64,000 nucleotides of DNA, taken from assembly GCF_000422885.1 (NCBI RefSeq), contig NZ_KE383943.1:248001-312000 (forward strand), given 5' to 3'. Shown here one piece after another: positions 35,376-44,537 of the stretch (its first letter is position 1; every line of letters starts with the position of its first letter). Source of the stretch: Ottowia thiooxydans DSM 14619. Lineage in GTDB: Bacteria > Pseudomonadota > Gammaproteobacteria > Burkholderiales > Burkholderiaceae_C. The position numbers and the translations under genes were made by a program. Below the pieces are notes generated by a model. The model made no database searches. It was not told the origin of the DNA and saw only the letters and a program-made list of their open reading frames with translations.

Positions 35376-38210
35376 TCATGCCACCGTCCTGCTTTCTCCA
35401 GCGCCGAACAGGTTGGTGATGCAACGCCCACACAGTGCCGGGTGCTCGGCATGCTGGCCGACATCAGGAACGTAGTGCCAGCAGCGGTCGCACTTGGCAT
35501 CTTTCGAGACAGTGGCCGCCACCGAAAGCGCGTCTCCTGATGCCAATGTGACGGCTGACGTGATGAACACAAACTTGAGGTCGTCTCCCAGGCTTGCGAG
35601 CAGCGCGTGGTCGTCGGCTGCTGCTGTGATCACCACGTTCGCCTGCAATGAGGAGCCCACCGTACCCTGAGTGCGCAGTGTTTCGATGTCCTTGTTCACC
35701 AGTTCGCGGATCTGCCGAATGCGCGCCCACTTGCCGAGCAACGCAGCCTCAGGGTCATTGAACTTCCAGAACTCCTCCAGAAAAACTGAGTCGCTAGCGC
35801 CGACCAGTTTCCAGGTTTCCTCTGCGGTGAAGCTGAGGAAGGGAGCCATCCAACGCACCATGGCTTGAGTGAGTTGCCACAGTGTCGTTTGCGCGCTGCG
35901 GCGAGCTAGCGAGCCGGGTGCAGTGGTGTAGAGGCGGTCTTTCAACACGTCGAGGTAGAAGCCGCCCAGGTCTTCTGAGCAGAAAAGCTGCAGCTTCGCG
36001 ACGACAGGGTGGAACTCATACACCTCGTAATGCCCCAGCACTTCCTGTTGGAACTCAGCGGCGCGCCCCAGCATCCAGCGGTCGATCTCCAGGAGTTGAT
36101 CAGCCGGTACGCTGTCCTTGGTTGCGTCGAAATCGTTGGTATTGGCCAACAAAAAGCGCAGGGTGTTGCGGATACGGCGATAGGCGTCAATCACGCGCGC
36201 CATGATCTTGTCGTCGCCTGCGATATCGCCAGAGTAATCGCTCGCAGCTACCCACAGGCGGAGGATCTCGGCGCCCCATTTTTTGTTGGCTTCTTGCAGA
36301 TTGATGCCGTTGCCGAGCGATTTGCTCATCTTGCGGCCTTGCGCATCAACCGTGAAGCCGTGCGTTAGCAAGCTGCGGTAAGGCGCGCGGCCCCGGATCG
36401 CCGAAGCCAGCAGCAGCGAAGAATGGAACCAGCCGCGATGCTGGTCATGGCCTTCGAGGTACATGTCTGCCTCGGGTCCACTCGTATGGTGCTCGTTCGG
36501 GTGCGTACCGCACAGTACGTGGTCAAAGGTGGAGCCAGAGTCGAACCATACCTCCAGGATGTCGTTGCCCTTGGTATAAAGCTTGGCGTCTTCGTCTCCC
36601 AGGATTTCCTCGGCGGTGACGCGGCTCCAGGCCTCAATGCCGCCCTGATCGATGATGTCGGCCGCTTGATCCAGGATTTCCATCGTGCGCGGGTGCAACT
36701 CGTCGGTTTCCTTGTGCAGGAAGAACGCAATCGGCACGCCCCAGGCGCGCTGGCGGCTGATCACCCAGTCTGGACGGCCGGAGATCATGTCGCGCAGGCG
36801 AGTCTTTCCTGACGGCGGGAAGAACGTGGTCTCTTCAATGGCACGCAGTGCCGTGGTGCGCAGGGTTTCTGGCGCCTTGTCCTTGGTGAACACGCCTTCG
36901 CCTTCATCCATGCGTACGAACCATTGGGAGGCCGCTCGGTAGATGACAGGAGATTTGTGGCGCCAGCAATGCGGGTAGCTGTGCATGATGGTGCTGGTGG
37001 CGAACAAGCGGCCAGCCTCATCCAGGGTCTTGATGATGACGGGCACAGCCTTCCAGATGTCCAGGCCGCCGAAGAGCGGGAAGTCGCTCGCGTAGCTGCC
37101 TCCACCTTGCACGGGATTGAGGATGTCCGCATGGGCCAGGCCATGGGCGACGCAGGAGTTGAAATCCTCAATACCGTAGGCAGGTGCCGAGTGCACGATA
37201 CCTGTACCGTCGGTATCGGTGGCGTAATCGGCCAGGTACACAGGCGCAAGGCGCTTGTAGCCTTCATTCACGTCGTACAGGGGGTGCTTGAATTCAAGGC
37301 CGCCGAGTTTGTCGCCCATCGCCTTGGCAATGATGTGACCTTCCAGCCCAAAGCGCTTCAGGCTGTCTTCGACGCGGGCCGTGGCCAGCACCAACAGACC
37401 TTTGGGTGTGTCCACCAGCGCATATTCGAGGTGCGGGCCCAGATTGAGGGCCTGGTTGGCGGGGATGGTCCAGGCGGTGGTGGTCCAGATGACGATGAAG
37501 GCAGGCTTGTCCAGCTGCTTCAGGCCAAAGGCGCCAGCAAGCTTGGCGGGGTCTGCGGCCTCAAACGCCACATCGACCGTGTTGCTCTTCTTGTCCTGGT
37601 ATTCGATTTCAGCTTCTGCCAGGGCCGAAGCGCAGTCAAAGCACCAGTACACGGGCTTCAGGCCCCGGTAAACAAAACCGCGTTCGATGAGACGCTTGAA
37701 CACGCGCAGCTCGCCCGCTTCGTTCGCCTTGTTCATCGTCTTGTAAGGGTTGTCCCACTCGCCCAAGACCCCCACGCGTTTGAAATCCTCCATTTGCAGG
37801 CCAATCTGCTCGGTGGCGTAGGCGCGGCCTTTGGCCTGCATCTCATCGCGCGAGAGCTTGCGGCCATAGAGCTTTTCGATCTGGTTTTCGATCGGCAGGC
37901 CATGGCAATCCCAACCTGGAACGTAATGCGCATCCATCCCATTGAGCTGGCGCGTTTTGACGATCATGTCTTTCAGGATCTTGTTGACCGCGTGCCCTGC
38001 ATGCAACTGACCATTGGCGTAGGGTGGACCGTCATGAAGGATGAACTTTTCTCTTCCGGCGCGGGCTTGGCGCAGCCGCTTGTAAAGCCCCATGTCCTCC
38101 CATTCCTTGAGCCACCCTGGCTCGCGTTTGGGAAGATCACCTCGCATGGGGAACGGGGTGTCGGGCAGATTGAGAGTCTTGCGGTAGTCGGTCTTGGTCT
38201 CGGTGTTCAT
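35376..38210 (-). CDS. ileS: Isoleucine-tRNA ligase
   Basis: 944 residues, the full bacterial length. The HIGH-type motif is [15 protein letters not shown] near 67-81, the KMSKS loop is [11 protein letters not shown] near 607, and the editing insertion lies between. The C-terminal zinc finger (CDRCWHY and CGRCITN near 902-932) has all four Cys. It charges tRNA-Ile with isoleucine in the cytosol. It sits between ribF and lspA, the arrangement common in proteobacteria. Confidence 0.97.
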   Translation of the reverse strand: MNTETKTDYRKTLNLPDTPFPMRGDLPKREPGWLKEWEDMGLYKRLRQARAGREKFILHDGPPYANGQLHAGHAVNKILKDMIVKTRQLNGMDAHYVPGWDCHGLPIENQIEKLYGRKLSRDEMQAKGRAYATEQIGLQMEDFKRVGVLGEWDNPYKTMNKANEAGELRVFKRLIERGFVYRGLKPVYWCFDCASALAEAEIEYQDKKSNTVDVAFEAADPAKLAGAFGLKQLDKPAFIVIWTTTAWTIPANQALNLGPHLEYALVDTPKGLLVLATARVEDSLKRFGLEGHIIAKAMGDKLGGLEFKHPLYDVNEGYKRLAPVYLADYATDTDGTGIVHSAPAYGIEDFNSCVAHGLAHADILNPVQGGGSYASDFPLFGGLDIWKAVPVIIKTLDEAGRLFATSTIMHSYPHCWRHKSPVIYRAASQWFVRMDEGEGVFTKDKAPETLRTTALRAIEETTFFPPSGKTRLRDMISGRPDWVISRQRAWGVPIAFFLHKETDELHPRTMEILDQAADIIDQGGIEAWSRVTAEEILGDEDAKLYTKGNDILEVWFDSGSTFDHVLCGTHPNEHHTSGPEADMYLEGHDQHRGWFHSSLLLASAIRGRAPYRSLLTHGFTVDAQGRKMSKSLGNGINLQEANKKWGAEILRLWVAASDYSGDIAGDDKIMARVIDAYRRIRNTLRFLLANTNDFDATKDSVPADQLLEIDRWMLGRAAEFQQEVLGHYEVYEFHPVVAKLQLFCSEDLGGFYLDVLKDRLYTTAPGSLARRSAQTTLWQLTQAMVRWMAPFLSFTAEETWKLVGASDSVFLEEFWKFNDPEAALLGKWARIRQIRELVNKDIETLRTQGTVGSSLQANVVITAAADDHALLASLGDDLKFVFITSAVTLASGDALSVAATVSKDAKCDRCWHYVPDVGQHAEHPALCGRCITNLFGAGESRTVA

Positions 38211-38386
38211 TGTGCGAAAACCTCGGGAAAAATTGGGAGAGGATCAGGCGTTTGGAAGCGGCTGACCCGAATACTTGAAGTCGAGCCACTGCGCGGATGG
38301 AGCGTGTGCAGTGGGCTGTTGAATGTGAAGCGGGTGTGGAGCGGGGCGTTGGAGCGGACTAGGCAGTGGGGGCGTCCGCCGCCCCT

Positions 38387-39409
38387 TCAAATTCGTGATG
38401 GGGGCGCCGCCAGCCAGGCACGCGCGTCAGCGCAATCGCGTGCTATACCCTCAGTCAGGGCCGCGAGGCTGTGATAGCGCAATTCGTCGTGCAGTTTGTG
38501 CAGCAAGTCCACACGGATGATTTTACCGTAGGCCCCCTCCGCTCCCAGATGGGCGGGCCAGTCCAGCACATGTGTTTCCAGCAATACCCTGCCGCCGTTC
38601 ACGTCGTTGGGGTCCAGGGAGGGGCGCACGCCGAGGTTGGCCACGCCGGCCAGCGGCTTGGCGTCCAGGCCATGCACCTCCACGACGAAGATGCCGCTGG
38701 CCGCTGGATTCCAGGCGTGGGCGCGGCGGGAAAAGCGCAGGTTTAGCGTGCGAAAGCCATCGGCGCGGCCGGGTGCCGTTTCAGCCAGGGCCCGGCCGAG
38801 CTTGCGTCCGTGGACCACATGGCCGCTGATGGAGTAGGGGCGCCCCAGTAGCCCGGCGGCGTCATCCAGATTGCCTGCGGCCAGGGCTTCACGAACTTCT
38901 GATGAAGACACGCGCAGGCCATGCACCTCATAGCTCATCATGCGCGCCACATCGAAGCCATGGCGCCGCCCGGCCGCGTCAAGCATGGCGTAGTCGCCTG
39001 CTCGCTTGGCACCAAAGCGGAAATCGTCACCCACCAGCACGTAGCGTACGCCCAGGCCAGCCAGTAGAACTTCTTCGATGAATTTTTCCGGTGTTTGGCT
39101 CGCCAGCGCGGCATTGAACGGCAGAACCAAGGTCTGATCGACGCCGCAGCGCGCAAGTTCGGTCAGTTTGTCGCGCAGCGTGGCGATGCGCGGTGGTGCG
39201 AGATCGGGCTGATTCAGGGCTGCGGCGAAATAATCTCTCGGATGCGGCTCGAAGGTCATCACGCAACTGGGTACACCACGATGCGCAGCCTCGTTCTTCA
39301 ACAAAGCCAGCATGGCCTGATGACCTCGGTGTACGCCATCGAAGTTGCCAATCGTGAGGGCGCATCCCGGTGCGATGCCGGGGTGGCGCAGGCCGCGGTA
39401 GATTTTCAT
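38387..39409 (-). CDS. ribF: Bifunctional riboflavin kinase / FAD synthetase
   Basis: 340 residues from ATG 39409 (MKIYRGLRHP); a longer frame to 39565 has no support. FAD synthetase part: TIGNFDGVHRGHQAML near 22-37 and SSEVREALAAGN near 170. Riboflavin kinase part from about 190: ISGHVVHGRKLGR, then GVANLGVRPSLD. It makes FMN and then FAD from riboflavin and ATP. It is first of the ribF-ileS-lspA group. A G/C hairpin (38369-38385) directly follows its stop within the 176-bp gap before ileS. Confidence 0.96.
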   Translation of the reverse strand: MKIYRGLRHPGIAPGCALTIGNFDGVHRGHQAMLALLKNEAAHRGVPSCVMTFEPHPRDYFAAALNQPDLAPPRIATLRDKLTELARCGVDQTLVLPFNAALASQTPEKFIEEVLLAGLGVRYVLVGDDFRFGAKRAGDYAMLDAAGRRHGFDVARMMSYEVHGLRVSSSEVREALAAGNLDDAAGLLGRPYSISGHVVHGRKLGRALAETAPGRADGFRTLNLRFSRRAHAWNPAASGIFVVEVHGLDAKPLAGVANLGVRPSLDPNDVNGGRVLLETHVLDWPAHLGAEGAYGKIIRVDLLHKLHDELRYHSLAALTEGIARDCADARAWLAAPPSRI

Positions 39410-39608
39410 CGGAGGAACATCGGGAGAAATATGCTTTTGATAGCGTGCTGAGCAACACCCATGCAGACCAGACGCGAAAACGTCATGAGAACTAGCGTAT
39501 ATTGTGACCTGAATGCCAGAGGCAAGTGGTTGAATGCAAATGTCAACGATCTGCGACTGGCTCACGCTGTCGGTTCATTGGCTCATTTGCTGGTTGAAGG
39601 AGGCGTTA

Positions 39609-40166
39609 GTGAAGGTCTTGAAGCTTTCTGCCCAGGGCTTGCCGCAATCCTGGATCTCGCTTGAACAAGCGGTGATCCACTATGCTGCGGAAGAGGTGCG
39701 TTGGGAGGCCGGGGCGAGAGTGGCTGTTTTTCATGGCGGCCACAATGCGGTCACCGGAGAGCAGTCGATCATCACAGTCAACAGCATCATAGGCACGCGC
39801 GGCGTGCCCACCATCAACCCTTTCGATTTACGCCCAGGCCTCACCAACAGCAAGCTGTTTGCGCGCGACCGCAGCATCTGCGCTTATTGCGGGGACCATT
39901 TGTCTGAGCCTGATCTCACGCGCGAACACATCATTCCTTTGGCCCAGAAAGGTTTGGACATCTGGATGAACGTGGTCACCGCCTGCCGTGCCTGCAATCA
40001 TCGCAAAAGCAACCGAACGCCAGAACAGGCACGCATGCCTTTGCTCTACACCCCGTATGTGCCCAGCCTTTGGGAAGATTTCATTTTGCGAAACCGCCGA
40101 ATTCTGGCGGATCAGATGGAATTCCTGATGGCTCACCTACCCAAGAGTTCGCGATTACACGGGTGA
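39609..40166 (+). CDS. HNH endonuclease family protein
   Basis: About 185 residues from a GTG at 39609 (VKVLKLSAQGLPQSW); an ATG at 39534 would add 25. The HNH zinc-binding nuclease motif is complete: CAYCGDHL, then EHIIPLAQKG with the catalytic His, then NVVTACRACNHRKSNRTP with the second Cys pair and Asn/His. It likely cuts DNA, target unknown. It stands alone, divergent from ribF. No phage or restriction genes are adjacent, so it looks like a chromosomal house gene and not a homing element. Confidence 0.88.
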   Translation: MKVLKLSAQGLPQSWISLEQAVIHYAAEEVRWEAGARVAVFHGGHNAVTGEQSIITVNSIIGTRGVPTINPFDLRPGLTNSKLFARDRSICAYCGDHLSEPDLTREHIIPLAQKGLDIWMNVVTACRACNHRKSNRTPEQARMPLLYTPYVPSLWEDFILRNRRILADQMEFLMAHLPKSSRLHG

Positions 40167-40215
40167 GCACCTTCTAAGGGCAGTGCCACTTAGTGTCACT
40201 TCTGGGTGTGTTCAG

Positions 40216-40240
40216 GATCTATTCGGGTTCCGAATAGATC
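40216..40240. repeat. Perfect 11-bp inverted repeat between convergent genes
   Basis: GATCTATTCGG-GTT-CCGAATAGATC, perfect arms and a three-base centre, 16 bp before the stop of the Bug receptor gene (40257) and 50 bp after the HNH gene. No T-run follows on either strand, so it is not a textbook terminator, although its position between two 3' ends suggests a role in transcript ending. Confidence 0.6.
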
Positions 40241-40256
40241 AAAACCCCATAGCGGC

Positions 40257-41231
40257 TTACTGATTGATCTCTTTCAGGAGTTGGGGCGTCAATACCGATT
40301 TGTATCTCTCAATGTCTTTCAAGATGTAGTCTTTAAACTCGGTGGTCGGTACATCGCGCTCAACGGCGCCATCTTTTCGAATCACAGACTGAACATTCGG
40401 GGCAGCCAAGGCCATGCTCAGATGGCGCGATAGTGTTTTGATCACATCGGGCGGTGTGCGTGCGGGTGCAACCAGCCCATACCACTGCTCAACTTCTACA
40501 TTCACCCCAGACTCCAAAAATGTGGGCACTTCCGGAAGGGCTGGGTTTCGCTTAGGGCTGCCAATCGCGAGCAATCGCAGCTGTTTCTGCCGGACCTGGC
40601 CAATGAGAGGGGAGGCGGTTGTGAGGAAGGAGTCCACAGAGCCTCCCATCATGTCTGTGATCGCTGGGCCAGATCCACGATACGGCACGTGAAGCAACTC
40701 CACTTTGGCGGCTTGCTTGACCATTTCCATATCCAGGTGACCTGCACCGCCGGTTCCCGTGGAGGCGTAGGTCATGGGTTTGCTTTTCGCCGCTGTAAGC
40801 AACTCCTGAATGGTTTTATGTGGTGAGCTGTGCGCTACAAAAACACCGATAGGGGATTCAAGAATCAGCCCGACAGGCTCGAAGTCCTGAGGTACTTTGT
40901 ATGACAACGATGTGCCACGGACTGCCTGGGCCACTGCAAAGTTTCCGCTCATAGCCAAAAGAAGCGTGTAGCCGTCTGGCCGTGATTTGGCCACCACATC
41001 TGCGGCGATATTTCCGCCCGCACCCGCCCGGTTTTCCACGACCACCGTCTGACCTAGGCTTTTGCTCATCTCTTGCGCTATCAGCCGCCCATAGAGATCT
41101 CCGCCCCCGCCTGGAGGAAATCCAACGACGAGTTTAATGGGCTGTTCTGGATATGCGGCCAAGGCAGCGCCTGTGACCATAATGCATGCAGCAAAAAATG
41201 TTCCGAATCTGAATTTTTTTATAGTTGGCAT
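40257..41231 (-). CDS. Bug/TctC family tripartite tricarboxylate transporter substrate-binding protein
   Basis: 324 residues from ATG 41231 with CAGGAG upstream. Signal peptide MPTIKKFRFGTFFAACIMVT ending near LAAYPEQ. Bug signature IKLVVGFPPGGGGDLYGR, then NRAGAGGNIAAD, PDGYTLLLAMSGNFA and YASTGTGGAGHLDME. It follows the ArgE-like gene by 60 nt in the same direction, so it probably delivers the N-acyl compound that enzyme cleaves (inference). Confidence 0.93.
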   Translation of the reverse strand: MPTIKKFRFGTFFAACIMVTGAALAAYPEQPIKLVVGFPPGGGGDLYGRLIAQEMSKSLGQTVVVENRAGAGGNIAADVVAKSRPDGYTLLLAMSGNFAVAQAVRGTSLSYKVPQDFEPVGLILESPIGVFVAHSSPHKTIQELLTAAKSKPMTYASTGTGGAGHLDMEMVKQAAKVELLHVPYRGSGPAITDMMGGSVDSFLTTASPLIGQVRQKQLRLLAIGSPKRNPALPEVPTFLESGVNVEVEQWYGLVAPARTPPDVIKTLSRHLSMALAAPNVQSVIRKDGAVERDVPTTEFKDYILKDIERYKSVLTPQLLKEINQ

Positions 41232-41291
41232 CTATCTATCTCCTGAATTAACTGGTTGTCGCTGGTTTTAAGAATGGTCGGATTTTTATAT

Positions 41292-42446
41292 TCAACTGGA
41301 GTGGTGTTGAAATAGATCGGCTAAAAAGTCAGTGCACAGCGACATTTGAGAGAGTTCAAGAAACTCGTCCGGTTTATGAGCCTGCTCGATGCTCCCAGGC
41401 CCACAGATAACCGTGGTTATCCCGGCCTGTTGATAAATTCCGCCTTCTGTCATGAAACCAACGTGTGGCCCAATCCCTTGAGCGCCTCGGCGATGAGAAA
41501 GGAGGGCGGCAAACTCTGAATTGCTTTGCGCATGAAGGGCCGGGTTGTCGCTCAATTTTTCAAACTGCAGATCCGTATCCTGGGATTTCGCGCGCATGCG
41601 CGGCAATACGGAGTTGGTTCCGAAATCTTCAATTTGAGAGAAAATTTTGTCTGGGTCGCTTTGCGGGAGGTAGCGGTACCCAAAGGTGAAGTTGCATTGG
41701 CTTGGCACAATGTTTCGTGCCATACCGCCCTCAATCAGGCTCGTTTGAAGCATGTCGTAGGGGGTGTCGTAGCCTGTTTCTGGAAACTTCTGGGTTTGCA
41801 GGGTATCGGCCAACTCTTCAATTTTGCTTATGACAGACGCGGCATAGTGAATGGCATTGACACCCTCATTAGCCATAGAGGCATGGGCGGCCTTTCCTTT
41901 TACGCAGCATCTATAGTTGCGACTGCCTTTATGAGATTGCACGATCCGCATGCTGGTGGGCTCTCCCACGACACACATGGCAGGGGTCAAGTCTCGTTCT
42001 TTCATCGCAGTCAGGAGGGTTCGGACGCCCTTGCAACCGACTTCCTCGTCATATGTGAACGCCAGGTGTATGGGTTTTTTCAATGCCTTTATGTCCAGGT
42101 TTTCAACACAGAACATCGTTGCAGCGATAAACCCCTTCATATCGCATGAGCCACGGCCGTACAGCTTTCCATCCCGAATGCTGGCCTGAAACGGATCGCT
42201 CGCCCAGATTTGACCATCCACGGGAACGACGTCCGTATGGCCAGATATCAGCAGTCCGCCCTTCGTTTCAGGTCCGATGGTGGCGAACAGATTCGCTTTT
42301 GTCTTCGTATCATCAAAACTCAGCCAAGACTCTATGCCCTTATCGGATAAGCGTTCCTGGAGCCAATAGATGAGGGGAAGATTGGTATTGCGGGAGATCG
42401 TTGGAAACGCGATCAGTCGCGACAGAATATCTATGCTTTCTCTCAT
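41292..42446 (-). CDS. argE: Acetylornithine deacetylase (ArgE)/M20 family metallopeptidase
   Basis: 384 residues of the M20 family. Metal and catalytic residues: GGLLISGHTDVVPVDGQIW near 64-82 (His-Asp), YGRGSCDMKGF near 95-105 (bridging Asp), TYDEEVGCKG near 130 (catalytic Glu and metal Glu), VGEPTSM near 158, and a late His in IEQAHKPDEF. It hydrolyses an N-acyl amino acid; the ArgE substrate is N-acetylornithine. The operon context (LysR above, Bug receptor below) suggests catabolic use of an N-acyl amino acid, so the argE symbol is by family only. Confidence 0.85.
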   Translation of the reverse strand: MRESIDILSRLIAFPTISRNTNLPLIYWLQERLSDKGIESWLSFDDTKTKANLFATIGPETKGGLLISGHTDVVPVDGQIWASDPFQASIRDGKLYGRGSCDMKGFIAATMFCVENLDIKALKKPIHLAFTYDEEVGCKGVRTLLTAMKERDLTPAMCVVGEPTSMRIVQSHKGSRNYRCCVKGKAAHASMANEGVNAIHYAASVISKIEELADTLQTQKFPETGYDTPYDMLQTSLIEGGMARNIVPSQCNFTFGYRYLPQSDPDKIFSQIEDFGTNSVLPRMRAKSQDTDLQFEKLSDNPALHAQSNSEFAALLSHRRGAQGIGPHVGFMTEGGIYQQAGITTVICGPGSIEQAHKPDEFLELSQMSLCTDFLADLFQHHSS

Positions 42447-42510
42447 TAATCCCCCACAGCAACCACTGCGCTTAATCCAACAATAGTTTTATGCTAGCTC
42501 TTCCTGAGCC

Positions 42511-42533
42511 GTGCAACAATTTAAAAGTTGCAC
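42511..42533. promoter_or_regulatory. LysR-type inverted-repeat operator candidate
   Basis: GTGCAAC-N9-GTTGCAC, perfect seven-base arms, contains a T-N11-A core as expected for LysR sites. It is centred about 75 bp upstream of the ArgE-like gene, at the usual activator position, in the 198-bp gap below the LysR gene at 42645. It is AT-rich between the arms. Binding by that LysR protein is an inference. Confidence 0.6.
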
Positions 42534-42644
42534 CATATGCATAAAAATCGCTAATGTTTTCGTGGGAACGAGAGGGGTTGTCCGCGCCGCACAGCGGTCA
42601 GCACCTCCTGGAGGAGGGCGCTTATGCTCTTGCCTTGCTAGAAA

Positions 42645-43511
42645 CTAGAAACGCCCCGCAGTGGGATGCAGCCAACCGCGCAGGTGCTCGAACGCGTGTC
42701 GAGTGAGGGGGCTCACCACGTTGCTGCGAACGTACAGCCGATAAATCAGGTCCGGCAGAGGGGGCAGGCCATCCGCTGTTCCCAGAACGCGAAGGGTCGA
42801 GTCCAGTTGCTCGACACCACGGCATGTGACCCCGAGCCCTGCGCGCAAAGCTGCACGTATGCCTACCAAGCTGGTGGAGTTGGATCTTGGAGTCCATGCC
42901 ACTCCCGCAGCGTCGAGCGCGTCTTGTCCCATTTTCCGAAAGATGCTGGGGCCGTCGGCCTCAATCAGGGGGATTGGCTTGGCGGCGTCGTGTATGTAAG
43001 ACGTGCCACATAGCCATACCGTTGGCGTATTGCGTAGCACGATGCCTTCAAACTCGGATTCAGTCCGGTTGCTGATGGTCATGTCGAGCTCGCTGCGCTT
43101 GAGCGCCTCCATGAGGAACGGGCTGCGGCCTATCTGGATCTCAAGCTGAAGATTCGGCAAATTGCGTGAAACCTCGGCCAACAGCGGTGGCAGCATGGTG
43201 TCAGCCATATCGTGAGGAGCGCCGATTCGCAGCACGCCCTCCACATTTCCGCGCCGCAAACTCTGCATCGCCTCGTCGTTGACCGCGAGCATGTGGCGTG
43301 CGTATGTCAGTAAGCGCTCGCCCTGCTGTGTGAGGCGTTTCTGGCGCCCATGCTTCAGGAAAAGAGGATGCCCAATTTGTTCCTCGAGCCTTTGCATTTG
43401 CTGCGTGATGGCAGACTGCGTGCGCCCTAGCTGGACGGCGGCGGCGGCAAAGCTGCCGTGCGCAACGATTGCAACGAGCGAGCGAAGCAGTTCAAGGTCA
43501 AAGGTAGACAT
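42645..43511 (-). CDS. LysR family transcriptional regulator
   Basis: 288 residues with HTH HGSFAAAAVQLGRTQSAITQ near 18-37 and a LysR effector domain (GVLRIGAPHDMADTMLPPLL). It is upstream of and parallel to the ArgE-Bug pair. The palindrome at 42511-42533 lies in the gap, so it likely controls that pair. Its start is about 100 bp from the divergent cysteine-dioxygenase gene, which could share its promoter region. Confidence 0.92.
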   Translation of the reverse strand: MSTFDLELLRSLVAIVAHGSFAAAAVQLGRTQSAITQQMQRLEEQIGHPLFLKHGRQKRLTQQGERLLTYARHMLAVNDEAMQSLRRGNVEGVLRIGAPHDMADTMLPPLLAEVSRNLPNLQLEIQIGRSPFLMEALKRSELDMTISNRTESEFEGIVLRNTPTVWLCGTSYIHDAAKPIPLIEADGPSIFRKMGQDALDAAGVAWTPRSNSTSLVGIRAALRAGLGVTCRGVEQLDSTLRVLGTADGLPPLPDLIYRLYVRSNVVSPLTRHAFEHLRGWLHPTAGRF

Positions 43512-43612
43512 CCATTAATTGTATTGAAGTATTTTTCTGGATATCTAAATTGCTTGTGTGGGATGGCGCGAATATATTCAGTGAGGATTTCGTCAATAAG
43601 GAGTAATGGATC

Positions 43613-44203
43613 GTGCCCACTTTGTCAGAACAACGCCACCAGGCAGTAGTTGCCTCGATTTCCGAGATGAAGCGTGCAGTGGAAGGGCGAGATGCCACAC
43701 GCGAAAATCTGGTGCCGGTGCTGACTGCGCTGGAGAATCTGGCTTCCGAGAAAGCGCTTTGGGACGAAGAAACGTTTCCCGCACCCGAGGAAGGCGAACA
43801 TCAAGCTCGCTACCTGATCGCCGAGGACGCTGACAAGAGCTTTGCTCTCTACCTCAACGTGATGCGGCCAGGCAAGAAAATCGTTCCGCACAATCACACG
43901 ACCTGGGCCTGTATTGCGGCAGTCGATGGGACTGAGGTCAATCGCGTCTACGACCGAACCGACGACCGTAGCGTTGCGGGGGTAGGCACTTTGAAGGAAA
44001 CCGCTTTGGTCGTGGTCGCTCCTGGCGTCGGGATCGCGTTGATGCCGGAGGACATCCATTCGGTAGAGATCGTGGGCGATCAGGTCATTCGCCACTTGCA
44101 CATGTATGGGCGGGCGTTGGAGACGCTCAATTCGCGGACTGGCTATGACCTGGCGGCCGGCACATATCAAACCATGGGAATCGGGGTCCAGACCCGTCGC
44201 TAG
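43613..44203 (+). CDS. Cysteine dioxygenase family cupin protein
   Basis: 196 residues from GTG 43613 with AAGGAG 9 nt before it. Iron ligands fit the thiol-dioxygenase pattern: HxH in [15 protein letters not shown] near 93-95 and a late His in [13 protein letters not shown] near 148. It oxidises a thiol such as cysteine or 3-mercaptopropionate to the sulfinate with O2. Next genes are a rhodanese remnant and a MetC-like lyase, so sulfur amino-acid breakdown is the likely theme. The exact thiol is not determined. Confidence 0.88.
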   Translation: MPTLSEQRHQAVVASISEMKRAVEGRDATRENLVPVLTALENLASEKALWDEETFPAPEEGEHQARYLIAEDADKSFALYLNVMRPGKKIVPHNHTTWACIAAVDGTEVNRVYDRTDDRSVAGVGTLKETALVVVAPGVGIALMPEDIHSVEIVGDQVIRHLHMYGRALETLNSRTGYDLAAGTYQTMGIGVQTRR

Positions 44204-44319
44204 GAGCGTGCTCGGCCCAAAACGCCGTCAACCGACCTTTCCTTTAGCCTTGGCTCACTAGTCCGCCCGTTGTTCATCGTCTGCACTACTGCCCTCAAAT
44301 CGACCGTGATTGCCATTTC

Positions 44320-44520
44320 ATGACATCTTTTCTAAGCCCTTGCACTTTGAAATCGTGGCTGCATGACGGGGAAGAGATAGCGTTGCTCGATGTGAGGGAA
44401 CATGATCTCGCTTGGGAAACGTGTTTGGTCGCTCAACTAGATGATTTGGAGCGTCAGGCTTTTCGCTTGCCGCTAATCGAGGCATCGCACGGCCGAGGGT
44501 CGACGCGAGCCTTCTTTTAA
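44320..44520 (+). pseudogene. Rhodanese-like protein, truncated remnant
   Basis: 66 residues. The first 28 (LSPCTLKSWLHDGEEIALLD continuing VREHD) match the beginning of a single-domain rhodanese, then similarity ends. The remaining residues to FRLPLIEASHGRGSTRAFF carry no rhodanese motif and no active-site Cys loop. A full rhodanese domain needs about 100 residues or more. I interpret this as a gene broken by deletion, lying between a cysteine dioxygenase gene and a metC-like gene with 17 nt before the latter. Not likely to be active as a sulfurtransferase. Confidence 0.7.
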
Positions 44521-44537
44521 AGCGGGAGTTGGTTTTT

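Noticed and set aside
36924-38474. 516-codon open frame antisense to ileS
   Set aside because: It has no recognisable domains and lies opposite a complete, well-conserved ileS; such antisense frames are common in G+C-rich genes.
39609-40166. HNH gene as a homing endonuclease or phage remnant
   Set aside because: It is not inside another gene or intron, has no phage neighbours and sits next to core genes.
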